DNA of 40,802 bases from Peribacillus muralis (GTDB lineage: Bacteria > Bacillota > Bacilli > Bacillales > DSM-1321). The notes beneath the pieces are model-generated. The model was not told the DNA's origin, ran no database searches, and saw only the letters and a list, made by a program, of their open reading frames with translations. The position numbers and the translations under genes are program-made. Location: contig NZ_LMBV01000020.1 in NCBI RefSeq assembly GCF_001439925.1, positions 37,934-78,735 of the forward strand, in the 5' to 3' direction. Below are positions 16,369-24,914 of the stretch, one piece after another; the first letter of the stretch is position 1; the number at the start of each line of letters is the position of its first letter.

Positions 16369-17091
16369 TCACAGTTGGGGAATTCTTGTTTTATATTTCG
16401 CAATGAGCTGCTGGTTGTGTTCATCGGCCCCTTCGATATTGCCGCTTAGGAATACAGGTGGTGTCACTCCTGAATCAATGATCGCTTGAATGACTTTTGT
16501 GAAGATGATGTTTAGGATCACGGCGCCTGTTACGGTCGATCCAGACCCGAAGGTAATATTGTTTGATTTCAGCAATGTATCGCCTTTGGAAACATGATTA
16601 TCTATGACCAAATCCACAACATCATGGAGATATAGCTTCTGTTTATGTCGTGAAGGACAACTGTTTGCATACTCGGGCGATGCTAGTCCAATGACAAAGG
16701 CGCCTTTTTCCTTTGCAATAAGAGCGACATCAATCGGAACGGGATTGATACCAGATGATGAAATGACGATGCAGACGTCACCAGGACGGATATCTTCATC
16801 CTGCATGAATTTGGCTGATAGGTCATTTTGCCGTTCAAGTTGCGATGATCTTGATGCCCCCTTATACAGCATTAGATCTTCGACGAAAATCGGATGGATG
16901 GCCGCTAATCCACCCGATCTGTAGAATACCTCTTCCGTCAAAATGTGGGAATGGCCACTTCCGAATAAATGGATGATTCCGTCCGACATAATCGATTCTG
17001 CGATTCTTTCCACAGCTTCATCGATTGATTGCTTTTCCTTTTCTACAACAGTGGAAAGTAAAGCCTGCACTTCTTCGAAATATGAGTTCAT
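16369..17091 (-). CDS. SIS-domain (sugar isomerase type) protein, UPF0309-like
   Basis: The 240-residue protein is a single SIS_2-type sugar-phosphate-binding domain: I-H-L-F-G-S-G-H-S-H-I-L (about 38-49), R-S-G-G-L, V-C-I-V-I-S-S-S-G-I-N-P-V-P (~110-123) as the phosphosugar loop, and T-F-G-S-G-S-T-V-T-G. The start ATG 17091 follows GGAGGGTG; the frame is open upstream to 17157 without a ribosome site. It is 80 bases downstream of nagR, so it probably acts on a phosphorylated amino sugar, perhaps a MurNAc- or GlcNAc-phosphate. MurQ itself is longer (about 300 residues), so I do not call it murQ. Confidence 0.75.
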   Translation of the reverse strand: MNSYFEEVQALLSTVVEKEKQSIDEAVERIAESIMSDGIIHLFGSGHSHILTEEVFYRSGGLAAIHPIFVEDLMLYKGASRSSQLERQNDLSAKFMQDEDIRPGDVCIVISSSGINPVPIDVALIAKEKGAFVIGLASPEYANSCPSRHKQKLYLHDVVDLVIDNHVSKGDTLLKSNNITFGSGSTVTGAVILNIIFTKVIQAIIDSGVTPPVFLSGNIEGADEHNQQLIAKYKTRIPQL

Positions 17092-17171
17092 AGATGACAC
17101 CCTCCAATTACCTTTAGCAAAGATTATAGTGATAAAATCGGTCCGCTTTGTATTCACTGGAAAAACCCAGG

Positions 17172-17894
17172 TTATCTGGTGATGGTGATGGTGAACTTAT
17201 ACCTGTCTGCACGATATGCTGATTTAACGAATTCAAGTGGAGTTCCATCTTTAAGGAACGTGTTCCTTTGAATGAATAATATGGGCGAATGCTTAGGAAT
17301 CGCCAAATGGGCGATTTCCAAATCGGAAGCAATCGATGATTCCAACGTTTGTGTCGCATAGTCTATTTTAAGTTTAACGTAATTCTCGATATATTGGTAA
17401 AGCGAAAGGTTAATGATTTCTTCCGTCAATCCTTTAATTAAATTCGCGGACATGTACACCGTCTCTAGTGCCATGGGAACATCATCGGCCAACCTGATCC
17501 GTTTTATTTCATAAACGGGGGCATACACGGAAATATGCAATTCATTGGCGATTTTCTTATTAGCCGGAATGATTTCGAAGCTAAGTAGCCTGCTGCTAGG
17601 ATTCAGGCCCCTTGCCCTCATATCTTCAGTAAAGCTGGTCAGCCCATTGAGCTGCTGTTCCAATTTTTTATCGGCGACGAAAGTTCCACGGCCTTTTTGT
17701 CGATATAGATATCCGTCATTAACCAAATTATTTATCGCTTGGCGCACGGTCATCCGGCTAATTGCGAATTGCTCGGCATATTCACGCTCAGATGGCAGGG
17801 CATTATGCGCTTGGAACTCACCGTTTTCTATTTGCCTTTTTATTTGTTCTTCAATTTGAAAATAAATCGGAAGAGGTGAGTTTTTATCAATCAT
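17172..17894 (-). CDS. nagR: GntR/HutC-family regulator of N-acetylglucosamine use
   Basis: The 240-residue protein has a GntR winged helix (residues ~8-75, P-S-E-R-E-Y-A-E-Q-F-A-I-S-R-M-T-V-R-Q-A-I) and a C-terminal UTRA effector domain (~95-235, R-I-R-L-A-D-D-V-P-M-A-L-E). This matches Bacillus subtilis NagR (YvoA, about 243 residues), which binds glucosamine-6-P or GlcNAc-6-P and releases dre operators. It lies 15 bases after nagB in the usual nagA-nagB-nagR order, and dre-like sites are present in the nagA/nagE divergent region. ATG 17892-17894 follows AAAGGAG. Confidence 0.92.
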   Translation of the reverse strand: MIDKNSPLPIYFQIEEQIKRQIENGEFQAHNALPSEREYAEQFAISRMTVRQAINNLVNDGYLYRQKGRGTFVADKKLEQQLNGLTSFTEDMRARGLNPSSRLLSFEIIPANKKIANELHISVYAPVYEIKRIRLADDVPMALETVYMSANLIKGLTEEIINLSLYQYIENYVKLKIDYATQTLESSIASDLEIAHLAIPKHSPILFIQRNTFLKDGTPLEFVKSAYRADRYKFTITITR

Positions 17895-17909
17895 CGATGT
17901 TCGCTCCTT

Positions 17910-18644
17910 TTAGGGCATTTCCACTCGGGATAACGCTTTTTGGTCTGCGATAATTGTAACATTATTATGTTTTTTTAGGATAGAGGCAGGGAATTCCTCA
18001 GTAATTTCACCATCGATCAGCCTCTTCAAGGTTTCGGCTTTTTCTTCTCCTGATATCAGCAGGAGGATTTCCTTGCTTTTCATGATTGTGGAGATACCCA
18101 TCGTCATTGCATGTGTGGGAACTTCATCAATGGAGTCGAAATAACGGGCATTCGCTTGGCGTGTTGAGTCCTCAAGCGTCACTACATGCGTACCGGACGT
18201 GAAAGAAGTTCCAGGCTCATTGAAACCGATGTGTCCATTTTGTCCGATGCCAAGTATTTGGAGGTCAATCCCGCCCAAGGAATCGATTCTTTTGTCATAT
18301 CGTTTGCATTCTTCATCGGTGTTCTCCGGTGTGCCATTTGGAACGAAGGTTTGTCCTTTATTGATATCGATATGATTGAACAAGGAATCATTCATATAAA
18401 AATGATAACTGTTCGGATCGTTTGTCTTTAAACCGATATATTCGTCAAGGTTGAAAGATGTTGCTTGCTCATAAGATGTATGATTACGGACATGGTCTTC
18501 GATCATGCTATCGTACATTCCTTTCGGCGTACCGCCCGTTGCCAAGCCAAGAATGATTTGTGGATTTTGTTTAACCTTTCCAATAACTATTTCTCCTGCC
18601 GTCCGACTCATTTCTGCGTAGTCCTGCACTTTAATGATATTCAT
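17910..18644 (-). CDS. nagB: Glucosamine-6-phosphate deaminase
   Basis: The 244-residue enzyme has the phosphosugar-binding G-L-A-T-G-G-T-P-K-G (about 33-42), F-N-L-D-E-Y with the catalytic Asp/Glu region, and G-I-G-Q-N-G-H-I-G-F-N-E-P-G (~127-140) with the ring-opening His. It converts glucosamine-6-P to fructose-6-P and ammonia in the cytoplasm. Length is typical for Gram-positive NagB without the E. coli allosteric tail. The ATG overlaps the nagA stop by one base (TAATG), so the pair is translationally coupled. Confidence 0.95.
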   Translation of the reverse strand: MNIIKVQDYAEMSRTAGEIVIGKVKQNPQIILGLATGGTPKGMYDSMIEDHVRNHTSYEQATSFNLDEYIGLKTNDPNSYHFYMNDSLFNHIDINKGQTFVPNGTPENTDEECKRYDKRIDSLGGIDLQILGIGQNGHIGFNEPGTSFTSGTHVVTLEDSTRQANARYFDSIDEVPTHAMTMGISTIMKSKEILLLISGEEKAETLKRLIDGEITEEFPASILKKHNNVTIIADQKALSRVEMP

Positions 18645-19822
18645 TATACATTCTCCTTTTTATAAGCTAATTTCCCTCTGCAGAACGTCATTTCAACGTC
18701 CAAATCTTCATTTAAGATGACAAGGTCCGCGTCTTTTCCAACTCGGATGCTGCCTTTCTTATCAAATATCCGAAGCTGCTTGGCGGGATTTTCTGCCGTC
18801 ATTTTTATAATGTCAGTCATGGAGCAACCGGTGTATTGCATTGTATTCTTAATGGCATCGTTCATTTTCAATATACTACCGGCAAGTGTCCCATCTGGAA
18901 GCGTTGCTTTCGTTTCATCAACATACACATCTTGGCCGCCCAAGTCGTAAGTGCCCTTTTCAAGCCATTTGGCACGAAGCGAGTCGGTTATCAGGATCAT
19001 GCGATCGCTCGTAATTTGATCAAATGCCAACTTCACCATTTCCGGTCGGCAGTGAATGCCGTCAGCGATAAGTTCCACGAATAACTCGTCACGAAGATAA
19101 GCCGCGCCCAATACGCCAGGTTCACGGTGATGGAGCCCCCGCATCCCGTTATAAAGGTGTGTCACATGTGTAGTTCCTGCTTCAATTGCTTCACTTATTT
19201 GGTCATATGTCGCATCGGAATGTCCAATGGAGGCAACGACGCCTGTTTCCTTTAAGTGTCGCGCAAGCTCTAATCCGTTTGGTTGTTCAGGTGCAAGCGT
19301 TACAAGCTTGATATGGTTCTGGGCAAGCAACTGCCAACGCTTGAAAAGCGATACATTAGGATCGATGATGAAATCAACAGGCTGTGCCCCTTTCCGGGCT
19401 GGTGAAATGAATGGGCCTTCCAAGTGAATTCCGACTATTTCAGCATGATCGTCGTTTTGATCTTTAATATAGGTACCCGCGTTAAGCAGTGCGGTTTCGA
19501 TGGCGTCCTCCGATTGGGTCATCGTGGTTGCCAGAAAGCTGGTGGTCCCTTCTTTGGGAAGGGTCTTCGCCATCGTTGTCAATGCTTCGCTAGTGGCGTC
19601 CATGGCATCGGCTTTGGCCGCGCCGTGGATATGAACATCGATGGCACCGGGAATTACCTGATATTCCGATGAAAGGTTAATTACCTCGGCATCCTCATCA
19701 TGTTTACATTGGCTGGCTGGACCGACTTCGGCAATTTGCCCGCCCTCGATTTTAATGTACCCATTTTTGTATGTTTCCTTTTCGCTATGAACCACTAGAT
19801 TATTAATAATGAATGTTTTCAT
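18644..19822 (-). CDS. nagA: N-acetylglucosamine-6-phosphate deacetylase
   Basis: The 392-residue amidohydrolase has metal-binding D-V-H-I-H-G (about 62-67), H-L-E-G-P-F, G-H-S-D-A-T, H-L-Y-N-G-M and the catalytic I-T-D-S-L, plus A-D-L-V-I-L in the C-terminal beta-sandwich. It removes acetate from GlcNAc-6-P, feeding NagB. The canonical M after I-T-D-S is L here, and A-K-W-L-E-K replaces the usual A-K-G; both changes are outside the catalytic Asp. The ATG follows AAAGGAGA. It is the first gene of the leftward operon, with a promoter overlapped by a dre-like site. Confidence 0.94.
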   Translation of the reverse strand: MKTFIINNLVVHSEKETYKNGYIKIEGGQIAEVGPASQCKHDEDAEVINLSSEYQVIPGAIDVHIHGAAKADAMDATSEALTTMAKTLPKEGTTSFLATTMTQSEDAIETALLNAGTYIKDQNDDHAEIVGIHLEGPFISPARKGAQPVDFIIDPNVSLFKRWQLLAQNHIKLVTLAPEQPNGLELARHLKETGVVASIGHSDATYDQISEAIEAGTTHVTHLYNGMRGLHHREPGVLGAAYLRDELFVELIADGIHCRPEMVKLAFDQITSDRMILITDSLRAKWLEKGTYDLGGQDVYVDETKATLPDGTLAGSILKMNDAIKNTMQYTGCSMTDIIKMTAENPAKQLRIFDKKGSIRVGKDADLVILNEDLDVEMTFCRGKLAYKKENV

Positions 19823-19866
19823 ACATAATCTCCTTTATGAAAGTGAAACGTAAGGATAGAGTCACG

Positions 19867-19928
19867 AATTGGTCTCACATATTTTGCACTAATTTTATCG
19901 CTTTTATTAAAAGTTGTCTAGACCAGTT
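19867..19928 (-). promoter_or_regulatory. nagA promoter with two NagR (dre-like) operators
   Basis: On the minus strand TAGACA (19915-19920) and TAAAAT (19892-19897) are spaced by 17 bases. The -35 is inside a dre-like palindrome, AAGTTGTCTAGACCAGTT (19911-19928). A second dre-like site, AATTGGTCTCACATATT (19867-19883), lies downstream of the start point. Known dre sites are variants of ATTGGTATAGACAACT. Confidence 0.65.
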
Positions 19929-19997
19929 GCTTTGTATAAGAGGTTAAAAAGATAGTTAACTCTATAATTAACGGAAATGTTAAATTTTATAAGTGAT

Positions 19998-20034
19998 ATT
20001 GGTATAGACATCTATATATTTTCTGTGCTAGTAT
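19998..20034 (+). promoter_or_regulatory. nagE promoter with NagR operator
   Basis: The dre-like site ATTGGTATAGACATCT (19998-20013) contains the -35 TAGACA (20005-20010). An extended -10, TGC-TAGTAT (20026-20034), follows with an 18-base spacer. Repressor binding would block polymerase directly. Confidence 0.65.
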
Positions 20035-20065
20035 AAGCCAATAAAAATATATTCTATTAACAAAA

Positions 20066-20079
20066 TGAAAACGCTTAAT
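20066..20079 (+). promoter_or_regulatory. CcpA catabolite-repression site (cre)
   Basis: TGAAAACGCTTAAT agrees with the cre consensus TGWAARCGYTWNCW at all positions but one. It lies about 30 bases past the nagE -10 element, a typical roadblock location for CcpA. It implies that GlcNAc uptake is shut down when preferred sugars are present. Confidence 0.7.
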
Positions 20080-20111
20080 ACATCAAGTTAGGTACAAGGG
20101 AGATGAGTTCA

Positions 20112-22028
20112 ATGTTGAATTATTTACAAAAAATTGGGAAAGCTTTAATGCTACCTATTGCTGTCTTGCCAGCAGCGGCTATATTGCTCCGCTTAGGCCA
20201 GCCCGATTTACTGGATATTGCATTTATGGCAGCCGCGGGAAAAGCGATTTTTGATAATCTGGCTTTACTATTCGCATTGGGAATAGCAATCGGTTTATCT
20301 AAAGACGGTAGCGGTGCCGCGGCATTAGCTGGTCTTGTTGGTTACTTCGTTTTAACGAATGGTACACAGGCCATTAATAAAGAAATCGACATGGCTGTTT
20401 TAGGCGGTATTATATCAGGTATCGTTGCAGCTTTTCTGTACAATAGATACTCCGATATAAAGCTTCCTGAATGGCTTGGATTCTTTTCAGGAAAACGGTT
20501 TGTCCCGATAATCACCTCGCTTGCGATGATTGTTCTCGCGGGAATATTCGGGATTGTATGGCCACCAATTCAAGATGTTATCAATAACATTGGAGAATGG
20601 ATCACAGGAGCAGGTGCTTTAGGCGCTGGTGTATTTGGGGTTTTAAATCGCTTATTGCTTCCTGTAGGATTGCATCACGTTTTGAACAGCTTAGTATGGT
20701 TCGTATTTGGTGAATATAATGGAGCAACTGGTGATATTAATCGTTTCTTCGCAGGCGATCCAAATGCTGGACCTTTCATGACCGGCTTTTTCCCGATCAT
20801 GATGTTCGGTCTACCGGCGGCAGCATTAGCCATGATTGCAGCTGCTAAGAAAGAGAAACGTAAATTGGTGACGGGGATGCTAATTGGTTTGGCTTTCACT
20901 TCCTTCTTGACCGGTATCACTGAACCAATCGAGTTTTTATTCATGTTCATTGCCCCGGTATTATATGTCATACATGCCTTATTAACAGGGGTCTCCATGG
21001 CACTCGCAGTTATGTTGGATATCCATCACGGTTTCGGATTCTCGGCAGGGGCCATTGATTATATGCTGAACTTTGGGATAGCCCAAAAACCATTATGGAT
21101 CATACCGATTGGATTGGTATACGGAGCCATATATTTCGTGATTTTCTACTTCGTCATCAAGGCCATGGATTTAAAAACACCAGGACGTGAAGACGATGAG
21201 GAAGAAGCAGCAGAAGAAACTATGGTAACAACAGGTGATAAATATACCGATATGGGTTCTCTGTTCATTCAAGATCTTGGCGGTAAAGAAAATCTGAAGT
21301 CGATTGATAATTGTACAACTCGTTTACGATTAGTAGTGGCCAATGCAGATAATATAAACGAATCTGCTCTAAAAAGGCATGGTGCTCGAGGTGTGCTGAA
21401 GTTAAATAAAACAAGCGTTCAGGTCATAGTTGGTACGAATGTCGAATTCGTTGCAGATGCGATGAAGCAACTTGTCCAAAATGGCGTTAGTCCGAGCCAA
21501 GTGAAAACAGCTCCACCAGCACAAGTTGTGGATGAATGCGTAGAAGAAAACAAAGACCTGGATTTAGGCGTTGGTGATTTTGTTCTTCCAATACAAGGTA
21601 CCGTATTACCAATTGAACAAGTTCCTGATCAGGTGTTTGCGATGAAAATGATGGGGGACGGCTTTGCAATTGAGCCTGTAGATGGCAAACTCGTATCACC
21701 GATTGATGGAGAAGTGCTTAATGTATTCCCAACTAAGCATGCTCTAGGCTTGAAAATGAATAATGGTCTGGAAATTCTCATTCATGTTGGGTTAGATACA
21801 GTTAAATTAAATGGAGAAGGGTTTACATCTCTTGTCCAAGAAGGCCAGAAGATAACAAAAGGTACGCCGTTATTGGACATTGACCTTGATTTCATAAAAC
21901 GCAACGCTCCTTCTACTGTCACTCCTATCGTATTCACTAACTTACCTGAAGGTACGTCAGTGAAATTGCAAAAGTCAGGGATGCAGAAACAAAATACAGC
22001 GGATATCATCTCGTTGGAAAAACAATGA
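20112..22028 (+). CDS. nagE: N-acetylglucosamine-specific PTS enzyme IICBA
   Basis: The 638-residue permease has an EIIC glucose/GlcNAc-type membrane domain (~1-360, with H-H-V-L-N-S-L and G-I-T-E-P-I-E-F-L-F). Next come an EIIB domain (~375-455, phospho-cysteine in I-D-N-C-T-T-R-L-R-L) and an EIIA-Glc-like domain (~485-635, active His in I-L-I-H-V-G-L-D-T-V). Fusion of all three domains is the NagE form; Bacillus subtilis NagP lacks EIIA. It imports GlcNAc as GlcNAc-6-P for NagA. ATG 20112 sits nine bases after AAGGGAG; ATG 20103 touches the ribosome site and is less likely. It is divergent from nagA under shared control. Confidence 0.92.
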   Translation: MLNYLQKIGKALMLPIAVLPAAAILLRLGQPDLLDIAFMAAAGKAIFDNLALLFALGIAIGLSKDGSGAAALAGLVGYFVLTNGTQAINKEIDMAVLGGIISGIVAAFLYNRYSDIKLPEWLGFFSGKRFVPIITSLAMIVLAGIFGIVWPPIQDVINNIGEWITGAGALGAGVFGVLNRLLLPVGLHHVLNSLVWFVFGEYNGATGDINRFFAGDPNAGPFMTGFFPIMMFGLPAAALAMIAAAKKEKRKLVTGMLIGLAFTSFLTGITEPIEFLFMFIAPVLYVIHALLTGVSMALAVMLDIHHGFGFSAGAIDYMLNFGIAQKPLWIIPIGLVYGAIYFVIFYFVIKAMDLKTPGREDDEEEAAEETMVTTGDKYTDMGSLFIQDLGGKENLKSIDNCTTRLRLVVANADNINESALKRHGARGVLKLNKTSVQVIVGTNVEFVADAMKQLVQNGVSPSQVKTAPPAQVVDECVEENKDLDLGVGDFVLPIQGTVLPIEQVPDQVFAMKMMGDGFAIEPVDGKLVSPIDGEVLNVFPTKHALGLKMNNGLEILIHVGLDTVKLNGEGFTSLVQEGQKITKGTPLLDIDLDFIKRNAPSTVTPIVFTNLPEGTSVKLQKSGMQKQNTADIISLEKQ

Positions 22029-22041
22029 AGTGATGGATAAC

Positions 22042-22077
22042 AAAAAAGGCGGTCGACAATGTCGACTGCCTTTTTTA
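22042..22077 (+). terminator. Terminator after nagE
   Basis: AAAAAAGGCgGTCGAC pairs with GTCGACtGCCTTTTTT around AAT. The remaining ~225 bases up to the protease gene show nothing recognisable. Confidence 0.85.
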
Positions 22078-22301
22078 TCATTTTCCGCCAAACGTCTCTT
22101 CAAGCGTGTGAAGCCATCGTCTAAACAAAAACGTTCGGCTGCCTACTGGTATATTTGTGAAGAAGTGAAGAAATGAAGCAAAACGGTCAAGTACACTCTA
22201 ATGAATGGAAAGGTCCTTGTCTGTATAAAATGGAACATCCAGCTTTAAAGAGAGCGTACCCTTTCCTGAGTATTACCTTACATGTTTCAAGCCATATTGT
22301 G

Positions 22302-24035
22302 TTAAGCGTTCGAGCATGCCTTAGTCAATTCGGGAGCATCAACGATTCGCTGTACAACCGATCCCTCGAGCGTCTCTTTTTTCAATAGCTCCTCAACAAG
22401 CACTTCATACTGTGGGCGGTTCGCGTCAATCAACAATTCCGTTTCAGAAATTGCTTTGGTGAATAATTCCTGCATTTTTTGCTCTTTCTCGCCTTTATTA
22501 AAGGTGAGGGTAAATCCGTCTTGAAGCATTCCGGTATCGACCATTTGTTCCAGGAGATGCTTCGCCTGTTGTACATCTCCGCCTACTCCAATGCTGTGCT
22601 CCCCTAAATACATTCTTTCCGCCACTCCACCGGCTAAAATCATTTTGACTTGATCAAGCAATTCACTTGCCGTTGCCAGATGGAGTTCTTTCGGTATCGG
22701 TGCAACATATCCAAGGGCCTCGCCACGTGGGATGATGGTCGCTTTCCGAACAGAACCGGGCTTGGTAAAAGCGGCAATCAAGGCATGTCCACTTTCGTGA
22801 ATCGCCACACGCCGTTTTGTATCCACATCATTCAACGTCCGTGAAGTGGCACCTAGAATCGTACGGTCAATCGCATAATCGAGATCCTGTTTACGGATCA
22901 TATCTTGCTCATTTCTAAGGGCGTGGCGTGACGCCGTATCGAACATGGAGCTTAAGTCCGCACCGGAAAAACCGGAAGTACTTTCGGCCAATTCATCCAG
23001 CGACGCCAGGACATCTGTCGCAAGAAGTTTTCCCTTCGTGTGGATATCGATGATCTCTTTTCTCCCTTGTGTATCCGGAAGGGGAACCTGGAAAGAGAAA
23101 TCAATCCTGCCCGGGCGTAGAAATGCTTCATCAAGCATATCTTTCCGGTTGGTCGCCGCAATGAATAATATGCCTTCATTTGGATGGCCTCCATCCAATT
23201 GGACAAGCAGTTCCGTTAACGTTTTCTCGGCTTCTTCCCCGCCGTGGGCTTTCCTTTTACCAGCTAACGCGTCCACTTCATCGATGAAAATGACAGCTGG
23301 GGATTGCTTCCGTGCATTTTGGAAAAGTGTGCGTACACGGGCTGCACCGACTCCAACAAACATTTCGTTGAACGCTGAACCGCTCGTTGAGAAGAAGTTT
23401 GCACCAAGCTCTTTTGCGATTGCCTGTGCAAGCAACGTTTTCCCCGTTCCAGGGGGTCCATACAATAAAATGCCTTGAGGCGGCTTAATTCCAATTTTGG
23501 CTGAACGTTCAGGTTCCTTTAATGTAGTGAGTGTCTGGAGGATTTCTTGCTTGATTTCGGTCTGCAAGCCGCCTACATCAGCCAAAGTTATCTCTGGTAA
23601 AGGCCTAGGGCTGGAGAGGCTTTGTTTCTTGCTGCCGATGTGTAATCCGCCTTTTGATTTTTTTAGTATGATCACAGCGGTTGCGGCCAGCGTAGCCATC
23701 AATGCGCCTAGAATCCATAATGCCGACTTATTAGTTGATGAAAAAGAATATTGAACGTTATAAGTTTCGACAAGTTTATCGATCATTTGACTGTTGGGAG
23801 GAATGCTAGAAACATATTCTCCATCAGGTGTAGTGATGTGGAGGGTGCCGTTTCTTTTTTCTTCTATGGAGACAAGACCCCCATTTTGGGCTTTAATCGT
23901 CTTTTCAACCGAAGAAAAGGGAATGACCGTATCCTTTGACTGAGTTACAACATACCAACTGATTCCAGCAATTATCACAATGAAAGCCGTCAAGAACGGC
24001 AGCAACTTCGAAACTAATTTAGAGTTCGAATTCAA
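22302..24035 (-). CDS. FtsH-type AAA+ zinc metalloprotease, second copy (TTG start)
   Basis: The 577-residue protein has two membrane helices (about 10-30 and 104-124) around an extracytoplasmic domain. Next comes an AAA+ module: Walker A G-P-P-G-T-G-K-T (193-200), pore loop M-F-V-G-V-G-A-A-R-V-R and Walker B I-F-I-D-E-V-D (249-255). A protease domain follows, with H-E-S-G-H (413-417) and a downstream G-G-D zinc ligand. It degrades membrane or regulatory proteins. At 577 residues it is shorter than typical housekeeping FtsH (~630-640) and its C-terminus lacks the acidic tail. Its neighbours are not tilS/hpt, so it is probably a paralogue. TTG 24033-24035 follows AAAGGAG with good spacing; no in-frame ATG is near. 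Confidence 0.88.
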   Translation of the reverse strand: MNSNSKLVSKLLPFLTAFIVIIAGISWYVVTQSKDTVIPFSSVEKTIKAQNGGLVSIEEKRNGTLHITTPDGEYVSSIPPNSQMIDKLVETYNVQYSFSSTNKSALWILGALMATLAATAVIILKKSKGGLHIGSKKQSLSSPRPLPEITLADVGGLQTEIKQEILQTLTTLKEPERSAKIGIKPPQGILLYGPPGTGKTLLAQAIAKELGANFFSTSGSAFNEMFVGVGAARVRTLFQNARKQSPAVIFIDEVDALAGKRKAHGGEEAEKTLTELLVQLDGGHPNEGILFIAATNRKDMLDEAFLRPGRIDFSFQVPLPDTQGRKEIIDIHTKGKLLATDVLASLDELAESTSGFSGADLSSMFDTASRHALRNEQDMIRKQDLDYAIDRTILGATSRTLNDVDTKRRVAIHESGHALIAAFTKPGSVRKATIIPRGEALGYVAPIPKELHLATASELLDQVKMILAGGVAERMYLGEHSIGVGGDVQQAKHLLEQMVDTGMLQDGFTLTFNKGEKEQKMQELFTKAISETELLIDANRPQYEVLVEELLKKETLEGSVVQRIVDAPELTKACSNA

Positions 24036-24290
24036 TTTTTCATCTCCTTTAAGAATATATCTTCAGTATAAAATTTTTAAACCTGTAATACATAGGTCTT
24101 TACGCCCTAAAATAAAGGTAAATAATGTTAAAGTCAAGAAATAGTATTTGTTCGTGAAAATAATGAGCATGGAGTTCGGCATTTTAACATACATATTCAT
24201 CCTGTACATTAGACTTTTTAAATTTGAAATGCTAAAGTGAGATGGTCTAAGTGATGAAAAAAATAAAATGGTAGAAGAGTGTGAATTTTG

Positions 24291-24869
24291 ATGAGTAAAT
24301 TTATAAACAACTATATAATTACGATGAAGGATATCGTTAAAGAAGGAGATCCCATTCTGCGTCAGGTAACGGAGGAAGTTAGCCTGCCGATTTCAGATGA
24401 AGTTCGTGAAACATTGGACTGCATGATGCAATATTTGAAAAATAGTCAGGATCCAAAACTGCAAAAGAAGTATAACCTGCGTGAAGGTGTTGGGTTGTCT
24501 GCCAATCAGATTGGCTTGAACAAGCGCATGTTCGTTATGTACTTTCCAGATGAAAAGGGGAAGCTGTATGAATGCGCCCTAGTGAATCCGAGAATCGTCA
24601 GTCATTCGGCCACCATGATCTATTTACCGCAAAGTGAAGGCTGTCTTTCTGTCGACCGTGATATCAAAGGCTATGTACCGCGATATGAACGAGTTAAAAT
24701 CAAAGCGTTGGATGGAAATGGTGAGGAAATAGAGATGCGGCTTAAGGGCTTTGCCGCGATCGTATTTCAACATGAGCTAGATCATTTGAACGGGATGATG
24801 TTTTATGACCGGATCAATGACGACAACCCTTTCAAGCTTCCGGAAAACGTGGAAGTGAAAAGTCTGTAA
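24291..24869 (+). CDS. def: Peptide deformylase
   Basis: The 192-residue enzyme has all three deformylase motifs: G-V-G-L-S-A-N-Q (67-74), E-G-C-L-S (116-120) and H-E-L-D-H (161-165), which bind the Fe/Zn. It strips the N-formyl group from nascent proteins. The insert N-S-Q-D-P-K-L-Q-K-K-Y and total length match the type-2 Gram-positive form (Bacillus subtilis YkrB/DefB). The second motif position is S-A-N rather than A-A-P. ATG 24291 has only a weak GAAGAG site; ATG 24324 (M-K-D-I-V-K-E-G-D) is an alternative. It is monocistronic. Confidence 0.93.
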   Translation: MSKFINNYIITMKDIVKEGDPILRQVTEEVSLPISDEVRETLDCMMQYLKNSQDPKLQKKYNLREGVGLSANQIGLNKRMFVMYFPDEKGKLYECALVNPRIVSHSATMIYLPQSEGCLSVDRDIKGYVPRYERVKIKALDGNGEEIEMRLKGFAAIVFQHELDHLNGMMFYDRINDDNPFKLPENVEVKSL

Positions 24870-24872
24870 AGT

Positions 24873-24906
24873 AAAAAAGGCAAAGCGCCATGCTTTGCCT
24901 TTTTTT
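24873..24906 (+). terminator. Bidirectional terminator between def and the exporter gene
   Basis: AAAAAAGGCAAAGC pairs with GCTTTGCCTTTTTT around GCCAT. It sits between convergent genes and can serve both. Confidence 0.9.
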
Positions 24907-24914
24907 GTTATTTG

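Noticed and set aside
16369..17091. Calling the SIS protein MurQ
   Set aside because: It is shorter than MurQ and lacks the murR/murP context; only a SIS domain can be supported.
22173..22388. 71-codon plus-strand ORF between nagE and the protease gene
   Set aside because: No ribosome site, no recognisable motif, and its end overlaps the C-terminus of the protease gene.
22945..23478. 177-codon plus-strand ORF opposite the FtsH-like gene
   Set aside because: It lies wholly antisense to conserved AAA+ and protease motifs, with Ser/Pro-rich composition and no ribosome site. It is a shadow frame.
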